5,872 nucleotides of DNA from an uncultured Lysobacteraceae bacterium (GTDB taxonomy: Bacteria > Pseudomonadota > Gammaproteobacteria > Xanthomonadales > Rhodanobacteraceae): assembly GCA_946480705.1 (NCBI GenBank), contig CAMLLF010000280.1:1-5872 (forward strand), written 5' to 3'. The notes beneath the pieces are model-generated. The model saw nothing but the letters and a program-made list of their open reading frames with translations, ran no database searches and was not told where the DNA came from. Of the stretch, positions 1 to 4,345 are shown piece by piece. The translations under genes and the position numbers were made by a program. The number at the start of each line of letters is the position of its first letter. Position 1 is the stretch's first letter.

Positions 1-479
1 ATGCCCTGGAGTGGTCGCTGCTCGCGCTGCTGCGCGTCGCCGTGCTCGCGTCGCTGTGGGGTCTCGATCCGCGCCGTTCGGATGTCCGCGCGATCGCAAT
101 TGTGGACAGCCGCGCTGCAGGTCTTCGCCGATCCCCGTTGGGGCTGCACAACTTCATCCTTGCGTATCGGGAGTCCTCGGCCCCGCCGGTCGACGCGCTC
201 GTCGATCCGCGCCGCACGCCGTGGCCGCACAACCTTCCGCTGGAAGTGCTCGCGGGACTCGGCGTGCCCGGCCTGCTCGCGCTGATCGGTCGGCGCGACG
301 CTGCATCGGCGCGCGGCGTCGCTGTGCGGCACGGGCCGGCCGTTCGCCGACGCGTCTGCGGCAGCGCTGCCGGCGTTCGCGCTGCTCGCGATCACCGGAT
401 CGAGTTTCTTGCGTCTATGGGTATGGACGCTGGGAACGCTGCTGCTCGGGCTCCTTGCGCTGATCGCGGACATCGGTGA
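1..479 (+). pseudogene. C-terminal part of an O-antigen ligase/polymerase-like membrane protein, frameshifted
   Basis: Conserved-looking pieces of one membrane protein appear in alternating frames. Frame 3 at about 3-90 gives a hydrophobic stretch (LEWSLLALLRVAVLASLWGL). Frame 1 at about 91-140 gives SQLWTAALQVFADPRWG. Frame 3 at about 144-285 gives HNFILAYRESS, then WPHNLPLEVLAGLGVPGLLA. Frame 1 at about 286-470 gives ALPAFALLAITGSSFLRLWV followed by a Leu-rich helix. Together they match the usual order at the end of Wzy_C/WaaL proteins: an 'LW..AL..F...P..G' segment, a periplasmic loop with His-Asn, 'PHN..LE.L...G.PGLLA', and a last helix after 'SSFLR'. Such inner-membrane enzymes polymerise O-antigen or transfer it to lipid A-core. 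The N-terminus lies outside the window. At least three indels are needed, so as written the gene cannot make a full protein. The true stop is uncertain: TGA 477-479 in frame 3 or TGA 461-463 in frame 2. Family call is fairly sure from motif order. Whether the damage is biological or a sequencing fault is open. Confidence 0.6.
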
Positions 480-902
480 AATCCAATGCAATCAGCGGCG
501 GCCTGCACCGCGTTCTGTTATCGGGCGGCCTCGCCGCCGCGGCGGTGTGTCACCGGACTGGAGTTCGGCGTTCAAGGCGCAGGGATACTACGGAAATGTG
601 ATCTGCGTATCGACGTCGACGCGCTGCCGCAGGCCGCGCCCGGCCAGGAACTCGCGCTTGGCGTCCTCGTGCGCCATCAGGGGCCGGATGCGGCGCACCG
701 CGTGCGCACGATCGCTACGGCGCCGCAACCGAACCATGTGAGCAGCTACGGTTGTACGCCGGCCTGTCCGCAGTGCGCGCTCGCGGATCTTCTGACCGAT
801 CTCGTGCAGGGCAACGACCCGATTCATCCCGACTACGAGCCGTCGCTGTTCGCCGACGATTTCGAGCCGGCCGGCCGAGCGTCCGCCGCGACGCACGCTT
901 AA
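476..902 (+). pseudogene. Small secreted DUF11-like domain protein, probably frameshifted
   Basis: From GTG 476, frame 2 reads a Sec signal-peptide-like start: MKSN, then GLHRVLLSGGLAAAAV, a basic N-region and a hydrophobic core. That frame stops at about 597-599. Frame 3 carries the strongly G/C3-biased remainder, about 545-902: DLRIDVDALPQAAPGQELAL, then VLVRHQGPDAAHRVR, ending SLFADDFEP before TAA 900-902. The pattern 'DL.i.v...p..apG..l.l.v.v.n.GPDAA..V' is typical of DUF11/CARDB-like beta-sandwich repeats found in secreted or cell-surface proteins. One shift of +1 near 540-550, beside a GTGTGT and a GCC/GCG run, would join the two parts into a protein of about 140 residues. An alternative is a frame-3 protein from ATG 486, but its first 30 residues are Cys/Arg-rich and look unlike a real N-terminus. 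GTG 476 overlaps the frame-3 TGA 477-479 of the preceding gene, a usual operon junction. The C-terminal 'FADDFEP' resembles tails I recall on secreted proteins of Lysobacterales; that is memory, not proof. Confidence 0.45.
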
Positions 903-920
903 CGCGGCAGGACCGGGGCA

Positions 921-938
921 ATCCGCTAGAATGCGGAT
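921..938 (+). promoter_or_regulatory. Candidate -10 promoter box inside a perfect inverted repeat
   Basis: The sequence reads ATCCGC-TAGAAT-GCGGAT: two perfectly complementary 6-base arms enclosing TAGAAT (927-932), one mismatch from the consensus sigma-70 -10 box TATAAT. It is the only good -10 match in the 132 bases between the stop at 902 and yciI. No convincing -35 box lies 16-18 bases upstream (the region around 904-909 is CG-rich), so the promoter may need an activator or the symmetric arms may be an operator. It would drive yciI-bolA-PPIase with a 5' leader of roughly 95 bases. Promoter function is inferred; the symmetry is directly visible. Confidence 0.45.
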
Positions 939-958
939 CCCCCGCGTCGGCGTCCGCC

Positions 959-972
959 GTCGCGGCCGCGAC
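959..972 (+). repeat. 14-base perfect palindrome in the yciI leader
   Basis: GTCGCGGCCGCGAC is a perfect palindrome without a spacer, preceded at 948-959 by a second short symmetry (CGGCG-TC-CGCCG). Both lie between the candidate promoter and the yciI ribosome binding site. In such G+C-rich DNA short palindromes arise easily, so function (protein site or leader structure) is only a possibility. Confidence 0.3.
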
Positions 973-1024
973 ACCGATTCCATTTCAGCTCGCCCGCGTT
1001 GCGCCGCGGTGCGTGGCATTGCGG

Positions 1025-1029
1025 AAGGA
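1025..1029 (+). promoter_or_regulatory. Ribosome binding site of yciI
   Basis: AAGGA (within GGAAGGA) lies 5 bases before ATG 1035 and 8 bases before a second ATG at 1038. It favours this pair over upstream in-frame starts near 999, which have no comparable site and would add residues absent from YciI relatives. Confidence 0.6.
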
Positions 1030-1034
1030 CCAGC

Positions 1035-1337
1035 ATGATGTGGTACGTGATCGAGGGAACCGATGCGCCGGGCTCGCTGCCGCAGCGTCTTGCCGCGCGC
1101 CCCGCGCACCTGGAACGTCTCGAAGCGCTGAAGAACGAAGGCCGCCTGTTGCTGGCCGGTCCGTTTCCCGCGATCGACGCGGTCGATCCCGGCCCCGCGG
1201 GCTTCACGGGCAGTCTGATCGTCGCCGAATTCGCCGATCTCGCCGCAGCGCAGGCCTGGGCCGATGCCGACCCGTACATCGAGGCCGGCGTCTACGCGCA
1301 GGTGACCGTGCGCCCGTTCAAGAAGGTTCTGCCGTGA
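1035..1337 (+). CDS. yciI: YciI family protein
   Basis: The 100-residue product matches YciI along its whole length (E. coli YciI is about 98 residues). Visible family blocks are an N-terminal MWYVI strand, RLAARPAHL (17-26), EGRLLLAGP (35-43), [10 protein letters not shown] (51-60), then [16 protein letters not shown] (72-87) and the end VRPFKK (92-97). YciI proteins are small cytosolic ferredoxin-like folds of the YCII superfamily. A His/Asp-centred putative active site has been described from structure, and the invariant His is most likely H25 here. The substrate is unknown. ATG 1035 was chosen because of the AAGGA at 1025-1029; ATG 1038 is equally possible and would shorten the protein by one residue. 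The stop TGA overlaps the GTG start of bolA by four bases, so the two are probably translationally coupled. No sign of damage. Identification is very sure; biochemical role is not known. Confidence 0.93.
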   Translation: MMWYVIEGTDAPGSLPQRLAARPAHLERLEALKNEGRLLLAGPFPAIDAVDPGPAGFTGSLIVAEFADLAAAQAWADADPYIEAGVYAQVTVRPFKKVLP

Positions 1338-1600
1338 GCGACCGGCTCGACCGCATCCGCTCGGCGCTCGCCTCGCTCGAACCCGTCGAACTCGATCTCG
1401 TCGACGAAAGCCACAAGCACGCCGGCCACGAAGGCGCGCGCGACGGCCGCGGCCATTTCCGCGCGCGCATCGTCTCCGCGCAGTTCGCCGGCAGGCCGCC
1501 GCTCGCACGCCATCGCCTCGTCTATGCGGCGCTGGGCGAATTGATGAACACCGATATCCACGCGTTCGCGATCGATGCGCGGGCGCCGAACGAAGCCTGA
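1334..1600 (+). CDS. bolA: BolA family protein
   Basis: The 88-residue product has the BolA fold signature: [10 protein letters not shown] (23-32), [13 protein letters not shown] (41-53), the RHRLVYAAL core (59-67) and DIHAFAI (74-80), in which H76 corresponds to the nearly invariant C-terminal His. The loop that supplies the second Fe-S ligand has only histidines (H27, H29, H31) and the protein has no Cys, so it is of the BolA-H type. BolA proteins bind a [2Fe-2S] cluster together with monothiol glutaredoxins, and in E. coli BolA also acts as a transcriptional regulator linked to cell shape and stationary phase. No glutaredoxin gene is in this window. The start is GTG 1334 inside the GTGA overlap with yciI, with GAAGG at 1322-1326 as ribosome binding site; no ATG gives a plausible alternative. 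It differs from the IbaG/YrbA type by the longer histidine-rich loop. Sure of family. Confidence 0.92.
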   Translation: MSDRLDRIRSALASLEPVELDLVDESHKHAGHEGARDGRGHFRARIVSAQFAGRPPLARHRLVYAALGELMNTDIHAFAIDARAPNEA

Positions 1601-1604
1601 GGAG
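1599..1604 (+). promoter_or_regulatory. Ribosome binding site of the PPIase-like lipoprotein
   Basis: GAGGAG overlaps the TGA stop of bolA (1598-1600) and stands 6 bases before ATG 1611. It fixes that start, and the product then begins with a proper lipoprotein signal peptide. An in-frame start at 1575 would put 12 extra hydrophilic residues ahead of it. Confidence 0.7.
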
Positions 1605-1610
1605 CCGTCC

Positions 1611-2456
1611 ATGCGTAGAGTCCTGCCCCTGCTGTTGCTTGCGTCCCTGGCCGGCTGCTCCGGCGGCAGCGGCGGCAAGCCGCCGGTGATCCAGTACGCG
1701 GGCGGCGAGCCGGTGCTGCGCGTGAACGACCAGCCCGTGCCCGCGGCGCTGCTCGACGAAGTCGCCCGCGGCCGCGGTCTGGATCTGGCGAATCCCGAAC
1801 AGCGCCAGCGCGCGATCAAGGAACTCTCCGACTACGTGCTGCTCGCGAACGTCGCGCGCAAACAAGGCATGGAAGACGATGTGAACTTTGCGGCAACGGT
1901 CGAGGCACAGCGCCTGCAGGGCGTCGCGAACGCGACGATGGCGTTCTACGCGCGCGCCAATCCGATCACCGAACAGATGCTCAAGGCCGAATACGAGACC
2001 CAGGTCGCCAAGGCCGGCAGCGAGTCCTACGACTTCAGCCAGCTGCTGTTCGACAACGAAGCCGAAGCGCTGAAGGTCGGCGAAGAACTGCTCGGCGGCA
2101 AGGACTGGACCGCCGTCTATGCGGAGTGGCAGGGCAAGGCCAAGCAGGCGCGTGAATTCAAGGACGTTCGGCTCGTGCAGTTGCCCGCGCAGGAACTCGT
2201 CGACGCGATCAAGCAGCTAAAGCCCGGCGCATCGACGAAGGTGCCGGTGAAGTCGCAGTACGGCTGGCATCTGCTGCATCTGGTCTCGACGAAGCCCGTG
2301 ACGCCGCCGGCGTTCGACGCGGTCCGCGCGGAACTGCACAAGCGCATGGTCGCGCGTCAGGGCGAACAGTGGATGCAGAAGATGCGCGGCGAAGCGGTCA
2401 TCGTCGATCTGAAGGCGCCGAAGGGCGCGGAGCCGGCGGCTGCGGCAAAGCCGTAG
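1611..2456 (+). CDS. Parvulin-like peptidyl-prolyl isomerase/foldase lipoprotein with degenerate active site
   Basis: The 281-residue product starts with a lipoprotein signal peptide: RR, a Leu-rich core, then the lipobox LAGC with the lipidated Cys at 16. Ser at +2 favours the outer membrane facing the periplasm. A SurA/PpiC-like N-terminal helical region spans about 33-130 (VLRVNDQPVPAALLDEVA, then LSDYVLLANVARKQGM). A parvulin-type rotamase-like domain follows at about 138-226: YDFSQLLFDNEAEAL, then LKPGASTKVPVKSQYGWHLL. The tail is Ala/Pro/Lys-rich. Parvulins help outer-membrane and secreted proteins to fold. In the usual first strand (A-R/S-H-I-L) the catalytic His is replaced by Q144, and the GGDLGWF block is missing between 175 and 195; H220 of the last strand is kept. 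Catalysis is therefore doubtful, and a holdase/chaperone role is possible. It sits 10 bases after bolA with a strong ribosome binding site, so co-transcription is likely. An EpsD-like or PrsA-like relative cannot be excluded. Confidence 0.85.
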   Translation: MRRVLPLLLLASLAGCSGGSGGKPPVIQYAGGEPVLRVNDQPVPAALLDEVARGRGLDLANPEQRQRAIKELSDYVLLANVARKQGMEDDVNFAATVEAQRLQGVANATMAFYARANPITEQMLKAEYETQVAKAGSESYDFSQLLFDNEAEALKVGEELLGGKDWTAVYAEWQGKAKQAREFKDVRLVQLPAQELVDAIKQLKPGASTKVPVKSQYGWHLLHLVSTKPVTPPAFDAVRAELHKRMVARQGEQWMQKMRGEAVIVDLKAPKGAEPAAAAKP

Positions 2457-2466
2457 TTTTTACGGC
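2450..2466. terminator. Short hairpin at the convergent junction, possible weak terminator
   Basis: GCCGTA (2450-2455) and TACGGC (2461-2466) are perfectly complementary around the loop GTTTT, so the stem includes the TAG stop of the lipoprotein gene. On the plus strand no T-run follows directly. On the minus strand the stem is followed by only TTT. It could slow polymerase from either side at a junction where stop codons are 38 bases apart, but it is not a canonical intrinsic terminator. Confidence 0.3.
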
Positions 2467-2494
2467 GCTCGCGACTTTTCCAGGCCCCGGCCGG

Positions 2495-3616
2495 TCACCG
2501 CGCGAGAAACCCACCCCAAGCGGCAAGCCCCGCGTCGATGCCGTCGCGGCCGAAGCCGACGCGGAAGCGGTCGACGGGCACCGGCAGCAGCGCCGATTCG
2601 AACAGGCTCGCCGGAAGCAGCAGCACGCCGGCCTCTTCGACGAGCGCGCGGCAGTGCGCCTCGACGCCGTCGCTGCCGAGATAGCGCGCGAAGCCGACGC
2701 AGCCGCCTTCGGGTTCGCGCCACGCGTAGCGGTCGGCATGCGCGGCGAAGAACGCGCCGAGCCTGGCGAGATTGTCGCGGCAGCGCGCGCGGTTTCGGGT
2801 CAGCAGCGTGTCGGCGGCTTTCAGCGCGATCGTCGCGAGCACTTCCGACGGTTTCGCGTTGCAGATCGACAGGTAGTGCTTGTAGCGCTCCATGCGCGAC
2901 AGCAGCGCACGGTCGCGGCACGCGATCCAGCCGATGCGCAGCCCCGGCAGGCCGTAGGCCTTCGACATCACGTTGAGCGAGAGCCCGGTGCGGCAGAACT
3001 CGGCCGCCTGCGGCAGGCGCAGGTTCGCGTCGCGTTCGAGGCCGCGATAGACCTCGTCGCTGAAGAAATGGATGCCGCGTTCCTCGCAGATCGCCGCGAT
3101 CGTGTCGCGCCGTGCGACGACGCCGGTCGGGTTGTTCGGAAAATTCAGCGCGACGACGCGCGTGTTCGGCCGCAGCGCGGCGCGGAATTCGTCGAGATCC
3201 GGCTGCCAGCCGTCGCTCGCGTGCAGCGCGAGGCCGGTGACCGATCCGGCGCATTCGAGCGCGAGCGTTTCCATCGACTGGTAGTTCGGCACGCTGACGA
3301 TCGCGTGATCGTCCTTGCTCAGAAGCACGCGCAGTGCGCAGTAGATGGCTTCCTCGGCGCCGGCGAAGGTCAGCACGTCGGCGGCGTCGAGTCCTTCGTA
3401 GCCGGCCGCGATCGCCTCGCGCAGCGGATCCGAACCCCAGGTCTCGCCGTAGCCGAGCGTCAGCCGTTCCCAGCGCGCGCGCTCGGCGTCGCCCGCGAGC
3501 GCGAGCAGTTCGTCCATGCCGACGGTCTGTGCGTCGCTCGCGGTCATGTGGTACCTGGCGCGAAATTCCCAGCGGGAAAAATACGCTTCGAGGCGGAAGT
3601 CGGGCAGGGCGGTCAT
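2495..3616 (-). CDS. PLP-dependent class I/II aminotransferase, substrate unknown
   Basis: The 373-residue product is a complete fold-type I PLP enzyme of the cytosol. Landmarks in order: YGETWGSDPLREAIA (56-70), where the chain resembles the substrate-side loop and small domain; FAGAEEAIYCAL (84-95), the PLP-phosphate turn; NFPNNPTG (158-165), with N162 expected to contact the cofactor; SDEVY (186-190), with D187 and Y190 holding the pyridine ring; SKAYGLPGLRIGW (218-230), with K219 as the Schiff-base lysine and R227 to the phosphate; and FRVGF (351-355), with R352 as candidate substrate-carboxylate Arg. From memory, the SKAYGLPGLR block also resembles capreomycidine synthase-like and related aminotransferases. 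That does not identify a substrate, and no biosynthetic genes surround it. ATG 3616 lies 19 bases after the DUF2461 stop, with only a weak GAGA-type ribosome site, so translation probably depends on coupling. It is the last gene of the leftward operon. Enzyme class is certain, reaction is not. Confidence 0.9.
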   Translation of the reverse strand: MTALPDFRLEAYFSRWEFRARYHMTASDAQTVGMDELLALAGDAERARWERLTLGYGETWGSDPLREAIAAGYEGLDAADVLTFAGAEEAIYCALRVLLSKDDHAIVSVPNYQSMETLALECAGSVTGLALHASDGWQPDLDEFRAALRPNTRVVALNFPNNPTGVVARRDTIAAICEERGIHFFSDEVYRGLERDANLRLPQAAEFCRTGLSLNVMSKAYGLPGLRIGWIACRDRALLSRMERYKHYLSICNAKPSEVLATIALKAADTLLTRNRARCRDNLARLGAFFAAHADRYAWREPEGGCVGFARYLGSDGVEAHCRALVEEAGVLLLPASLFESALLPVPVDRFRVGFGRDGIDAGLAAWGGFLAR

Positions 3617-3635
3617 GGCGGTCTCGCTGTCGCGA

Positions 3636-4319
3636 TCAGAAATCCAGTTCGAGCGCGGCGCAGAGGTAGTCGATCATCGGCGCGACGCGCTTGAGCGTAT
3701 CGACGAGATAGGGCTTGAATTCGTCGGAGGTCGCGAACGCGTCGTCGAAGGTCGCCGAGGCGACGAAGTCCTTGCGCCGGATGTCGGCGATGAGTTCGTG
3801 ATTCGGATCGAAGCCGCGCGGCGGGCGCGTCAGCGTGTCGCCGCCCTGTGTCAGGCGTTCGCGGAACGCCTTGCTCTGCGTGGCTTTCTTCCAGGCTGCG
3901 GGGTTGTCGGCGAGGAAGGCGCGGACCTTGTTCAGCGCGTCGGACTGCGGATGCCAGAGTCCGCCGCCGGCGAAGCATTCGCCGGGCTGGATGTGCAGAT
4001 AGAACACCGGCGCCTCGATGCCCTTGCTGCGCTCGTGGAACAGCCGCGCGCCGGTCCAGGTCTTGTACGGCGTCTTGTCGTTCGCAAAGCGCGTGTCGCG
4101 GTGCTGGCGGAACAGCGAGCCGCCCTGCGTGCGCGTGTCGGCGCGATAGTTCGCGCTGATTTTCGCGAGCGGTGCCTGCAGGTCGCCGAGCAGGCGCAGG
4201 AACGGTTCGCGCACATTTTCCTCGTAGCGGGTCTTGTTCGCGAGAAACCAGTCGCGGTCGTTGTTGCGCGCGAGATCGCGCAGGAATCTGAAGGTCGCGG
4301 GCGTGAAGTAGGCGGTCAT
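3636..4319 (-). CDS. DUF2461 domain-containing protein
   Basis: The 227-residue product fits DUF2461 (TIGR02453-type) over its whole length. The N-terminal block FRFLRDLARNNDRDWFLANK (10-29) and the following YEENVREPF (32-40) are typical. They are followed by FRQHRDTRFANDKTPYK (70-86), FYLHIQPGE (106-114), a Gly-rich GGGLWHPQSDALNKVR (118-133) and a charged C-terminal half ending LCAALELDF. There is no signal peptide or membrane segment, so it is cytosolic. No biochemical function is established for the family that I know of. ATG 4319 begins exactly at the family N-terminus. An open frame runs much further upstream inside sbcB, but that stretch is an Arg/Ala-rich shadow. It stands 26 bases after sbcB with a distant AAGG (4331-4334), and 19 bases before the aminotransferase, so the three are probably one transcript. 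Sure of family, function unknown. Confidence 0.9.
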   Translation of the reverse strand: MTAYFTPATFRFLRDLARNNDRDWFLANKTRYEENVREPFLRLLGDLQAPLAKISANYRADTRTQGGSLFRQHRDTRFANDKTPYKTWTGARLFHERSKGIEAPVFYLHIQPGECFAGGGLWHPQSDALNKVRAFLADNPAAWKKATQSKAFRERLTQGGDTLTRPPRGFDPNHELIADIRRKDFVASATFDDAFATSDEFKPYLVDTLKRVAPMIDYLCAALELDF

Positions 4320-4345
4320 GGCGGCGGAAGCCTTGCGGGTTCGGG

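Larger units (their letters stand above)
903..1034 (+). other. Intergenic region and 5' leader before yciI
   Basis: These 132 bases separate the damaged region from the intact yciI cluster. They hold the candidate -10 box with its inverted repeat (921-938), two short G+C palindromes (948-972) and the yciI ribosome site (1025-1029). No plausible small gene is seen on either strand. The long antisense open frames through here are Arg-rich shadows. Confidence 0.6.

Noticed and set aside
486..600. ATG 486 as the start of the secreted-protein gene
   Set aside because: The N-terminus it gives is rich in Cys and Arg and not signal-like, whereas GTG 476 in frame 2 gives a clear signal peptide. It is kept only as an alternative.
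409..741. Frame-1 open stretch as an independent 110-residue gene
   Set aside because: Only its first ~20 residues, the last helix of the ligase-like protein, look real. The rest is Arg/Ser-rich read-through after the frame is lost.
1..902. Programmed frameshifting as explanation for the frame changes
   Set aside because: At least four shifts in both directions, without a recognisable slippery heptamer plus structure at each site, is not credible as programmed recoding.
903..1034. Riboswitch or small RNA in the yciI leader
   Set aside because: The short G+C palindromes do not match any riboswitch layout I recognise and no terminator-like T-run is present.
588..1865. Long open frame on the minus strand across yciI, bolA and the lipoprotein start
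   Set aside because: Its product is Arg/Ala/Gly-rich without motifs and it lies opposite three well-identified plus-strand genes. High G+C makes stop codons rare in the opposite strand.
2369..3694. Long plus-strand open frame opposite the aminotransferase
   Set aside because: It mirrors the aminotransferase codons, has no recognisable domain, and would overlap a gene whose PLP motifs are complete.
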